This document shows positions 5,589 to 12,249 of a DNA stretch of 14,886 bases, piece after piece (positions within the stretch are counted from its first letter, which is position 1; each line of letters begins with the position of its first letter). Source of the stretch: DSOS01 sp035286585 (GTDB lineage Bacteria; Chloroflexota; Anaerolineae; Anaerolineales; UBA4823). The position numbers were made by a program, and so were the translations under genes. The DNA lies in assembly GCA_035286585.1 (NCBI GenBank), contig DATEDC010000176.1, positions 1 to 14,886 of the forward strand, in the 5' to 3' direction. The notes beneath the pieces were generated by a model. That model saw nothing but the letters and a program-made list of their open reading frames with translations, was not told the DNA's origin and searched no databases.

Positions 5589-7139
5589 ATGGAATATCCA
5601 CCCGCTGCCCCCAGGCCGGCTGCGCTGCTCCCGGTCGCCATCGCCCTCTTCCTGGCGCTGCTCGCCTGTACGCGCGCCATCCAGTCGGATGGCGTCCCGG
5701 CATGGCAGGTCCCGGCAGGGCAAAGCGTGCCCCTGGCCACTCCTATCGCTGGCGCTCCCACCCCCTTCCTGCCGCCCACGCGAGCGCCCGGGGCGCCCAT
5801 CCTTACGCCTACCCCCGACTCGCCCCACAAGCTGCCTGCCCTGCGCACCGAGCCCGAGGAGTACGTGGTCCAGCCCGGCGATACCCTGGGGATCATCGCC
5901 CAACGCTACGGGGTCAGCCTGGAAGAGCTCATCGCTGCCAACCCGCTCCCCAACCCGAATTTGCTCGAGATTGGTCAATTGCTGACCATCCCCGTGCCCA
6001 TACCTCAGGGCGCCGGGCCGGGCTTCAAAATCATCCCGGATTCGGAGCTGGTCTACGGTCCAGCCAGCGCCAGTCTGGACATCGCCGCTTTCATCCAGAC
6101 CCAGGGTGGCTATATCGCCGGCTATCGCGAGGAGCTGGACGGCAAAGAGTTCTCCGCAGCCCAGATTGTCGAGCGGGTCGCCCGAGAATACTCGGTCAAC
6201 CCGCGCCTGCTGCTGGCGGTGCTGGAATACCAGGGGGGGTGGCTGAGCAAGACGGATCTCAGCCAGGGGAAGATCGATTACCCCATTGGGGTGCGCGAGC
6301 CCTGGCGGCAGGGGCTGTACCGGCAGCTCGCCTGGGCTGCCAACAGCCTGAATCGAGGCTACTACTGGTGGCGGGTCAATGCGGTGGCGACCTGGATTTT
6401 AGGGGATGGCAGCGTGGTGCCGATCGACCCGACGATCAACGCCGCCACCGCCGGCGTGCAGCACATGTTCGCCCCGCTGTACGGTCGCGAGGACTGGGAG
6501 GCAGCCATCACCGCCGGCGGCCTGTTCGAGACCTATAACGCGTTTTTTGGCTATCCCTTCGACCTGGCCATCGAGCCCCTGCTCCCGCCCGGCTTGCGCC
6601 AGCCTGATATGCAGCTTCCGTTCGAACCTGAAGTAGAATGGGCTTTCACCGGCGGTCCCCACGGCGGCTGGGGTGATGGCTCCGCCTGGGCAGCCCTGGA
6701 TTTCGCCCCGCCTTCCGAAGCGCTGGGCTGCATCCCTAGCGAAGCCTGGGTGGTGGCGGTCGCCGACGGGCTGATCTTGCGCGCCAGCGATGGCGCGGTG
6801 ATCCAGGACATGGACGGCGATGGCTACGAACAGACCGGCTGGGTTGTGCTTTACATGCACGTAGAAAGCCGCGACCGCGTCCGCCCGGGCGCCTACCTGA
6901 GGGCGGGCGAGAGGATCGGTCACCCCTCTTGCGAGGGGGGCGTCTCCTCCGGCACGCACGTTCACCTCGCCAGACGGTATAATGGGGAGTGGATCCCCGC
7001 CGACCAGACGCTGCCGTTTGTGCTCGACAGGTGGGTATCGCGCGGCGCGGGTAAAGAATACGATGGATTTCTCGAACGTAGTGGACATTCAGTCGAAGCC
7101 TGGGCGGGTCGCTCGGCCGACAACAGCATTCAGCGCTGA
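5589..7139 (+). CDS. LysM / M23A (LasA-like) lipoprotein, paralogue 1
   Basis: The 516-residue lipoprotein has signal and lipobox LALLAC (Cys27) and a Pro/Thr-rich linker to about 88. A clear LysM domain (91-136: YVVQPGDTLGIIAQRYGVS, ending LLTIPVP) should bind peptidoglycan sugar chains. The middle domain (about 145-340) contains NPRLLLAVLEYQ (204-215) and GYYWWR (257-262) and resembles a lysozyme-like transglycosylase fold with the catalytic Glu position reading Gln. The C-terminal M23 domain (349-480) has TGGPHGGW (354-361), ALDFAP (369-374), LYMHV (421-425) and GTHVHLA (455-461). The ligands would be His358, Asp371 (H-x12-D spacing, as in LasA/beta-lytic protease) and His459, with catalytic His424 and His457. 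Cys381 and Cys448 may form a disulfide. A DMDGDG loop (407-412) could hold calcium. It is likely an envelope-anchored wall hydrolase. The tail lacks the CxC of paralogues 2 and 3. Confidence 0.88.
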   Translation: MEYPPAAPRPAALLPVAIALFLALLACTRAIQSDGVPAWQVPAGQSVPLATPIAGAPTPFLPPTRAPGAPILTPTPDSPHKLPALRTEPEEYVVQPGDTLGIIAQRYGVSLEELIAANPLPNPNLLEIGQLLTIPVPIPQGAGPGFKIIPDSELVYGPASASLDIAAFIQTQGGYIAGYREELDGKEFSAAQIVERVAREYSVNPRLLLAVLEYQGGWLSKTDLSQGKIDYPIGVREPWRQGLYRQLAWAANSLNRGYYWWRVNAVATWILGDGSVVPIDPTINAATAGVQHMFAPLYGREDWEAAITAGGLFETYNAFFGYPFDLAIEPLLPPGLRQPDMQLPFEPEVEWAFTGGPHGGWGDGSAWAALDFAPPSEALGCIPSEAWVVAVADGLILRASDGAVIQDMDGDGYEQTGWVVLYMHVESRDRVRPGAYLRAGERIGHPSCEGGVSSGTHVHLARRYNGEWIPADQTLPFVLDRWVSRGAGKEYDGFLERSGHSVEAWAGRSADNSIQR

Positions 7140-8745
7140 GCTGCGCCGCCTGGCTGGATTCTTGCGCCCGCTGGCCTTGTACCTGGCTTTGGGTTTTGCG
7201 ACCCTCTCCTGCTCGCGGGGCGGGTATTGGATCCCCCCACAGGCCGAAGAGCCAGCCCCAACCGGGTTCATCCCTTTGGTCGAGGCGTCTGTCACCCAGG
7301 CCTCCCCTGTGGAAACCCAGGCTGTCCCACCCCCGCCTGGGGGCGCTGACCCCGCTCCCCAGGGGACCGCGCTGCCTTTCGGCCTGCCCACCTCAACCAT
7401 CCCCCCGGTCACCACTGCCCCGATCCTGTATTACTCCCAGGCCGCGGATACACTGCCGCTGGTGGCGGTGCGCTTTGGCGTCCAGCCTGAGGAGATCACC
7501 TCCCCAGACCCACTCCACCCCGCCGCCCTGCTGCCGCCCAACCAGCTTCTGATCATCCCCCGCCGCCTGGCGAACACCACTTCATCGCAGCACCTGCTGC
7601 CCGATAGCGAGCTGGTGTATTCGCCCTCGGCGATCGATTTCGACGTGCAGGCCTATGTTGACCAGGCTGGCGGCTACCTGAGCAGGTACAAAGAATGGCT
7701 GCACAGCACAAAAACAACCACCGGCGCTGAGATCATCCAGCGAGTATCCATCGAGAACTCGATCAACCCCCGCCTGCTGCTGGCCTTACTGGAATACCAG
7801 AGCCATTGGGTCTTGGGGCAGCCAGCCAACCTGGCCGAGACCGATTATCCCATGGGCGTGATCGACCTGAACCAGAAAGGCCTGTACCGCCAACTGATCC
7901 TGGCAGTCAACCAGCTCTCCATTGGCTACTACCGCTGGCGCGAAGGGCGAATAACCGAGCTGCGTTTCATAGATGGCCTGACCGCCAGACTGGCGCCCGA
8001 CCTGAATGCCGGCACAGTGGCCCTGCAGTATTATTTCGCCCGGTTGTACGATGGGCCGCGCTGGGTGCAGGCGCTCGATCAGGAAGGGGGATTCCCCTCT
8101 CTGTATGAGCGCATGTTCGGCAGCCCCTGGCTGCGCGCCCAGGCTGTGGAACCCCTGTACCCTCCCGGGCTGGAACAACCCCGCATGATCCTGCCTTTTC
8201 AGGTTGGCCGCCTGTGGAGCTTTACCGGCGGGCCTCATGGAGCCTGGGAGCACGATGGCTCTTACGCCGCCCTGGATTTCGCTCCGGGCAGCTCGGAGCC
8301 CGGCTGCGTAAAATCCAACGCCTGGGCGACCGCTGCGGCGGCCGGGCAGGTGGTCCGCTCTGGGAATGGGGTGGTGGCGCTCGACCTGGATGGGGATGGT
8401 TACGAGCAGACCGGCTGGGTGCTGCTTTACCTGCATGTGTCCAGCGAGAAGCGCGTCCCGGTTGGCACCTGGGTTGCGGTGGGCGACCCTCTCGGTCACC
8501 CCTCCTGTGAAGGCGGTATTTCAACCGGCACGCACATTCATCTGGCCCGAAAATACAATGGCGAATGGATTGCCGCCGATGGCCCCATGCCCTTCGTGTT
8601 GAGCGGCTGGCGGGCGTACGCAGGGCAGACCGCCTATCAAGGCAAGCTCACCCGCGAGGAGGAGACCATCCCGGCCTGCACCTGCGCTTCGTTCGAGACC
8701 CGCATCACGCGCGCCCCGGATGACCCCTACGAAGCCGGCTACTGA
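7063..8745 (+). CDS. LysM-like / M23A (LasA-like) lipoprotein, paralogue 2
   Basis: With the ATG at 7063 the product has 560 residues. A signal anchor ends in a lipobox-like ATLSC (Cys50), preceded by an unusually long 30-residue cytoplasmic-side stretch. A Pro-rich linker (about 55-120) leads to a degenerate LysM-like segment (122-167, SQAADTLPLVAVRFGV). The shared middle domain (about 175-370) has NPRLLLALLEYQSHW (235-249). The M23A-type domain (383-515) has GGPHGAW (389-395), ALDFAPGS (403-410), LYLHV (455-459) and GTHIHLA (489-495), giving His392, Asp405, His458, His491 and His493. Cys415/Cys482 match the pair in paralogue 1. A DLDGDG loop (441-446) and a tail CTC (539-541) are present. 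The start is uncertain: it overlaps the previous gene by 77 bases and has only a weak GGGTAAAG site; the open frame reaches 6982 and in-frame GTG 7081 or TTG 7159 are alternatives. Probably in one operon with its neighbours. Confidence 0.83.
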   Translation: MDFSNVVDIQSKPGRVARPTTAFSAELRRLAGFLRPLALYLALGFATLSCSRGGYWIPPQAEEPAPTGFIPLVEASVTQASPVETQAVPPPPGGADPAPQGTALPFGLPTSTIPPVTTAPILYYSQAADTLPLVAVRFGVQPEEITSPDPLHPAALLPPNQLLIIPRRLANTTSSQHLLPDSELVYSPSAIDFDVQAYVDQAGGYLSRYKEWLHSTKTTTGAEIIQRVSIENSINPRLLLALLEYQSHWVLGQPANLAETDYPMGVIDLNQKGLYRQLILAVNQLSIGYYRWREGRITELRFIDGLTARLAPDLNAGTVALQYYFARLYDGPRWVQALDQEGGFPSLYERMFGSPWLRAQAVEPLYPPGLEQPRMILPFQVGRLWSFTGGPHGAWEHDGSYAALDFAPGSSEPGCVKSNAWATAAAAGQVVRSGNGVVALDLDGDGYEQTGWVLLYLHVSSEKRVPVGTWVAVGDPLGHPSCEGGISTGTHIHLARKYNGEWIAADGPMPFVLSGWRAYAGQTAYQGKLTREEETIPACTCASFETRITRAPDDPYEAGY

Positions 8746-8751
8746 GCTCCG

Positions 8752-10251
8752 ATGACCACGCAACTCCTCCTCAAATGGCTGCGCCTGCTCTTGCTGCCGG
8801 CTTTGCTGCTCAGCGCCTGCCAGCCGCAGAGCGCCCCGCCCTCCCTGCTCCTCTCGGAGCTCGCTAACACCCCCATATCCGAGGCTTTGCCAGCCAGTGC
8901 GCAGGGTGCCGCCACGCCGATCCCCGCCCGTCCGGTTTACGCTCCCGGAGAACTGGTCGATTATCTCGCCCAGACCGGCGACACCCTGCCCGCCCTGGCG
9001 GTGCGCTTCAACACCCGCGTGGAGGAAATCCTGAAAGCCAACGCCTTCATTCCCGCCAGCGCCACCACGTTGCCCCCCGGCATGCCTATGAAAATCCCCA
9101 TCTATTATCTCCCCTTCTGGGGCAGCGCCTACCGCATCCTTCCCGACAGCATGTTCATCAACGGACCGAGCCAGATAGGGTTTGACACGGCCGGGCTCAT
9201 CGCCAGCCAACCCGGCTGGCTGCGCGGGTATTCCGAGTACGCCGCGGGCGCCAGTCGCAGCGCGGGGGAGATCGTTGACCTGGTGGCCCTCAAATTCAGT
9301 CTCAGCCCGCGCCTGCTCCTGGCGCTGCTGGAATACCAGAGCGGAGCTCTGAGCCATGCCGATCCGCCGGCGCAGGCTCGAACCTACTCGTTGGGTTATC
9401 TGGCCCGAGAGCGAAGGGGCTTATATCGCCAGCTTTTGTGGGGGGCGAATTTGCTGAACACGGGTTACTATTCCTGGCGCAGCGCTGACCTGACCTCACT
9501 GGAACATGAAGACGGGCGCCTGGAAAGGTTTGACCCCTGGCAAAATGCTGCCACGGTCAGCCTGCGCAATTTCTTCAATACCTTGCTGAACAAAGCCGAC
9601 TACGAGGCAGCCACGGCTCCCACAGGCTTTTATCAGACCTACGCCGCCCTGTTCGGCGACCCTTGGGGCGCAGACCAGCCCCATATTCCGGGCAGCCTGG
9701 AGCAGCCTGCTTTGGCGCTGCCATTTGAGACCGGGAGCATCTGGGCTTTCACCGGCGGGCCTCACACCGCCTGGGGTGAGGGCGCGCCGCTCTCGGCCCT
9801 GGATTTTGCGCCTCCTTCAGTCATCGGGGGTTGCCAGCCCTCTGAAGAGAAAGTGACCGCCGCTGCGGATGGCGTGGTGGTGAGGTCGGAAATCGGGGAA
9901 GTCGTTCTCGATCTGGATGGCGACGGCGACGAGCGCACCGGCTGGAATATCTTTTATTTACACGTCGGCAGCAAAGAGCGCGCTGCGCTGGGGATGGTCT
10001 TGCAAACCGGCCAGCCGCTTGGCTATCCCTCTTGCGAGGGCGGCAGCAGCACCGGCACGCACGTCCACATCGCCCGCAAATACAACGGAGAATGGATCCC
10101 CGCCGAGGGCTTGCTGGCCTTCAACCTGGAAGGTTGGATAGCTCACAACGGCGCCCGGCCCTATTTGGGCACCCTGAGGCGCTACTCGCGCACGGTGATC
10201 GCCTGCGAGTGCTCCAACCAGGCGAGCTTTATCCAGTCTGAAGAACGCTGA
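8752..10251 (+). CDS. LysM-like / M23A (LasA-like) lipoprotein, paralogue 3
   Basis: The 499-residue lipoprotein has signal and lipobox LLSAC (Cys23), a shorter linker, and a weak LysM-like segment (69-117, DYLAQTGDTLPALAVRF). The shared middle domain (about 125-320) has SPRLLLALLEYQSG (185-198) and LNTGYYSWR (235-243). The M23A-type domain (328-460) has TGGPHTAW (334-341), ALDFAPPS (349-356), FYLHV (401-405) and GTHVHIA (435-441); metal and catalytic residues would be His338, Asp351, His404, His437 and His439, again H-x12-D. Cys361/Cys428 are conserved with the two paralogues, and the tail carries CEC (485-487). A DLDGDGDE loop (387-394) is acidic enough for calcium. The ATG is 6 bases after the previous stop, with only a weak ribosome site, so it is likely coupled. 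The role is inferred as wall remodelling at the outer face of the membrane. Confidence 0.88.
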   Translation: MTTQLLLKWLRLLLLPALLLSACQPQSAPPSLLLSELANTPISEALPASAQGAATPIPARPVYAPGELVDYLAQTGDTLPALAVRFNTRVEEILKANAFIPASATTLPPGMPMKIPIYYLPFWGSAYRILPDSMFINGPSQIGFDTAGLIASQPGWLRGYSEYAAGASRSAGEIVDLVALKFSLSPRLLLALLEYQSGALSHADPPAQARTYSLGYLARERRGLYRQLLWGANLLNTGYYSWRSADLTSLEHEDGRLERFDPWQNAATVSLRNFFNTLLNKADYEAATAPTGFYQTYAALFGDPWGADQPHIPGSLEQPALALPFETGSIWAFTGGPHTAWGEGAPLSALDFAPPSVIGGCQPSEEKVTAAADGVVVRSEIGEVVLDLDGDGDERTGWNIFYLHVGSKERAALGMVLQTGQPLGYPSCEGGSSTGTHVHIARKYNGEWIPAEGLLAFNLEGWIAHNGARPYLGTLRRYSRTVIACECSNQASFIQSEER

Positions 10252-10252
10252 A

Positions 10253-10284
10253 GCGGGCTTCTCCCCGCCCCAAATGCGGAGAGG
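10253..10284 (+). terminator. Weak hairpins after the lipoprotein triplet
   Basis: Two alternative small stems follow the stop: GCGGG/CCCGC (10253-10268) and CTTCTCC/GGAGAGG (10258-10284, one G-U pair, 13-base loop). Neither is followed by a U-run, so intrinsic termination is doubtful. Confidence 0.25.
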
Positions 10285-10299
10285 TCAGAGGGGGTGAAT

Positions 10300-10390
10300 G
10301 CTGCTATAAAAATATTAATATCTACCTTCATTTTTCTAAAATTCTCTTGACTTTTTATTACATATTGTTATAATTATAATTAATATATTG
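10300..10390 (+). other. AT-rich intergenic island with palindromes
   Basis: About 90 bases of strongly AT-rich DNA stand out in GC-rich surroundings. It contains the perfect palindromes ATATTAATAT (10312-10321) and TTATAATTATAA (10368-10379); the second covers the -10 box of the operon promoter. It could be a regulator or nucleoid-protein site, or simply easily melted promoter DNA. The 288-base gap 10252-10539 holds only this island, the weak hairpins before it and the leader after it; I see no gene in it. Confidence 0.6.
10347..10374 (+). promoter_or_regulatory. Strong sigma-70-type promoter of the DUF2089/DUF4097 operon
   Basis: TTGACT (10347-10352, 5 of 6) and TATAAT (10369-10374, 6 of 6) are 16 bases apart. 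A second TATAAT follows directly at 10375-10380. Transcription would start near 10381 and give a leader of about 160 bases before the first ATG at 10540. This is the best promoter in the window. Confidence 0.75.
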
Positions 10391-10406
10391 CCGACCTGGT
10401 ATTGAA

Positions 10407-10504
10407 GCCCAGCCTGGCTGCTGGGCAGCATATAAGCTGCTCGCACTTCGTGGGTCACGCATATAATCAAGCAGGAGATTGCCACAGCGGCAAAGAACGC
10501 CGCT
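10407..10504 (+). promoter_or_regulatory. Structured 5' leader of the DUF2089 operon
   Basis: Three hairpins can be drawn: GCCCAGC/GCTGGGC (10407-10426, 6-base loop), GCAGC/GCTGC (10425-10440) and AGCGGC/GCCGCT (10486-10504, 7-base loop). The first two share bases 10425-10426, so they compete at their edge. No known riboswitch is recognised and no U-run follows any stem. Confidence 0.35.
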
Positions 10505-10539
10505 TCGTAATGACAGTTCTATCAATAAAGGATCTCGCT

Positions 10540-10926
10540 ATGAACATACTGCCAATGAGTTGCCCGATCTGCTCCGGACAGATCACCGTCACCCGCATTT
10601 ACTGCCGGGATTGCGATACGACCATCGAAGGCCGTTTCAGCGTCGGGCTGTTCGCTCAGCTTACCCCCGAGCAGCTTGATTTTGTTGAAACCTTCGTGCG
10701 CTGCGAAGGCAAGATCACCCGCATGGAAGACGAGCTCGGCCTGTCTTACCCGACCATACGCAACCGCCTGCACGAGGTCATTCGCGCCCTGGGATATGAA
10801 CCCGGAGCCAGCGAGGAGCCAGCCGGGCTTTCTGAAGAGCAGCGCCAGAGCATACTCGAGAAACTCGATCAGGGACAAATTAGCGTTGAAAATGCTATGC
10901 TCCTGCTGCAAGAAAAAGGAGGGTAA
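10540..10926 (+). CDS. DUF2089 family protein (zinc ribbon, HTH, SHOCT-like tail)
   Basis: The 128-residue protein has a zinc-ribbon pair CPIC (8-11) and CRDC (22-25), then the conserved DUF2089 stretch FAQLTPEQLDFVETFVRCEG (38-57). A helix-turn-helix-like segment follows, ELGLSYPTIRNRLHEVI (65-81), fitting a DNA-binding regulator. Residues 97-128 (LSEEQRQSILEKLDQGQIS onward) form the SHOCT-like helical hairpin also present in the next four products. The start at 10540 is chosen because the protein then begins just ahead of the zinc ribbon and AAAGGA lies about 8 bases upstream; the open frame to 10402 adds 46 residues unlike the family. It is the first gene behind the strong promoter, so it is probably the regulator of this operon, perhaps of itself; that is inference. 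DUF2089 proteins have no established function. Confidence 0.9.
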   Translation: MNILPMSCPICSGQITVTRIYCRDCDTTIEGRFSVGLFAQLTPEQLDFVETFVRCEGKITRMEDELGLSYPTIRNRLHEVIRALGYEPGASEEPAGLSEEQRQSILEKLDQGQISVENAMLLLQEKGG

Positions 10927-10928
10927 AC

Positions 10929-12239
10929 ATGGTCCAGATGAATGTCACAACCGGTCCAGCGCCCGATGTAGTGATTGAAGAGATTGGCGGCAATTTGCAG
11001 TTAAAAGGTTGGAGCCGGCCCGAGGTGCTGGTCAAATCCGAGGCTGAGGTCGCCCCTGAGATTGAAGAGCAGGACGAGGTCGTCAGCATCCGCTGCCCTG
11101 GGGATTGCCTCGTCCGCGTGCCGCACCAGGCTTCTGTTAAAGTGGAACGCGTGCTCGGTGAGGCGGTTTTCAAGCTCCTGGATGAACAACTGCAGATCGA
11201 GCAGGTCAATGGCTCGCTGGTGCTGCGCAACGTGGCGGAAACGCGCGTCGATACGGTATATGGTGAACTGGTCGCCAAGCAGGTGAGCGGCGATCTGCAT
11301 GTTGACCACGTCTCCGGCAGTGTGGTGCTGCGGGACATTCAGGGCTCCTGCACGTTGGAGCGGGTCTCGGGTAATCTGGACTTGAGGGATGCGGAAGGCG
11401 ACCTGATCATTTCCACAGGCGGCAATGCCAACCTGCGCTTGAGCCTGTTGACCGGCCAGCGATACGAAATCTCGGCCGACGGCAACCTGAATTTCCGCCT
11501 GCCGGCCGATTCCAGCGCCCGCCTCAACCTGACCAGCCGGGCGAACACGATCCGGGTCAGGCTGCCAAACGAGCAAAAGTCCATCCAGGAGGGGAGTTAC
11601 AGTTTCACGCTTCAGGATGGTCAGGCTGCCGTTAACTTATCCGCAGGCGGGGCGCTCACAGTCGACAGCCAAGAAACCGGCTGGATCGAGATGGAGGATG
11701 TCCAGGTGGATATAGAAGGCGCCCAGGATGAGATCGAGAGGGCCTTTGCTGGCATCTCAGAGGGTTCCATTGCGGAGCAGATCGAAGCCCAGCTTGAGGC
11801 CCACATGCAAGCTCTGGAAGAGCACATGACCAGGTTGTCCGAAAAACTGGAGAGTTCTGGTTTGTCCGAGATGCACCAGGAGCGCATCATGAGACGGGCG
11901 CGGGAGGCCAGTGAGCGCGCCTCGGCCCGCGCCCAGGATAGGATTCGCCGCGCCCAGGAGAAGCTCGAGCGGAAAATGGCAGCCACCCAACGCAAAGCCG
12001 AGTTGAAACTCAGGGCTGCTGAGCGGCACAGCCGCAGCCACAGCCACGGCAGGCGCTCCTGGAGCGTGGAGTGGCCGCCAACGCCGCCGCATGTCCCCTC
12101 TGCCCCCCATCAACCCACCTCCACGAAGGAGCCGGTCTCGGATGAGGAGCGCCTGATGATCCTGCGCATGCTGGAAGAAAAGAAGATCAGCCTGGATGAA
12201 GCCGAAAGGCTGCTCTCATCCCTGGAAGGCAAAGATTGA
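10929..12239 (+). CDS. DUF4097 beta-repeat protein with coiled coil and C-terminal SHOCT-like module
   Basis: The 436-residue protein lacks a signal peptide and TM segment. Residues 10-250 are short beta-strand repeats of the DUF4097 (YvlB/LiaG-like) type, with turns such as VNGSL, VYGEL, VSGDL, VSGSV, IQGSC and VSGNL every 17-20 residues (93-150), predicting a right-handed beta-helix. Residues 255-365 are a long charged helix, probably a coiled coil (AEQIEAQLEAHMQALEEHM at 282-300, then an Arg/Ala/Glu-rich part). A basic, His-rich stretch (RHSRSHSHGRR, 366-376) and a Pro-rich hinge follow. Residues 403-434 are the SHOCT-like module (SDEERLMILRMLEEKKIS). The ATG at 10929 is two bases after the DUF2089 stop, with AAGGAGG inside the end of that gene. 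It is probably a cytoplasmic scaffold or sensor; the function is unknown. Confidence 0.88.
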   Translation: MVQMNVTTGPAPDVVIEEIGGNLQLKGWSRPEVLVKSEAEVAPEIEEQDEVVSIRCPGDCLVRVPHQASVKVERVLGEAVFKLLDEQLQIEQVNGSLVLRNVAETRVDTVYGELVAKQVSGDLHVDHVSGSVVLRDIQGSCTLERVSGNLDLRDAEGDLIISTGGNANLRLSLLTGQRYEISADGNLNFRLPADSSARLNLTSRANTIRVRLPNEQKSIQEGSYSFTLQDGQAAVNLSAGGALTVDSQETGWIEMEDVQVDIEGAQDEIERAFAGISEGSIAEQIEAQLEAHMQALEEHMTRLSEKLESSGLSEMHQERIMRRAREASERASARAQDRIRRAQEKLERKMAATQRKAELKLRAAERHSRSHSHGRRSWSVEWPPTPPHVPSAPHQPTSTKEPVSDEERLMILRMLEEKKISLDEAERLLSSLEGKD

Positions 12240-12249
12240 GGAGGCAGCC

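Noticed and set aside
5478..5978. N-terminal extension of ftcD by 167 codons
   Set aside because: The family starts at MKTPIVECIPNFS; the extension is antisense to the divergent lipoprotein gene and an RBS precedes the ATG at 5477.
6978..6983. TATAAT inside paralogue 1 as internal promoter for paralogue 2
   Set aside because: It is the Tyr-Asn codons of the conserved RRYNGEW motif and has no -35 partner at 16-18 bases.
10402..10539. Longer start for the DUF2089 protein
   Set aside because: The extra 46 residues are not family-like and cross the leader hairpins; AAAGGA before the ATG at 10540 fits better.
10479..10679. Small open frame beginning TTG in the DUF2089 leader, as a leader peptide
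   Set aside because: AGGAG is only one base from the TTG, and the frame runs far into the DUF2089 gene out of frame; no peptide features.
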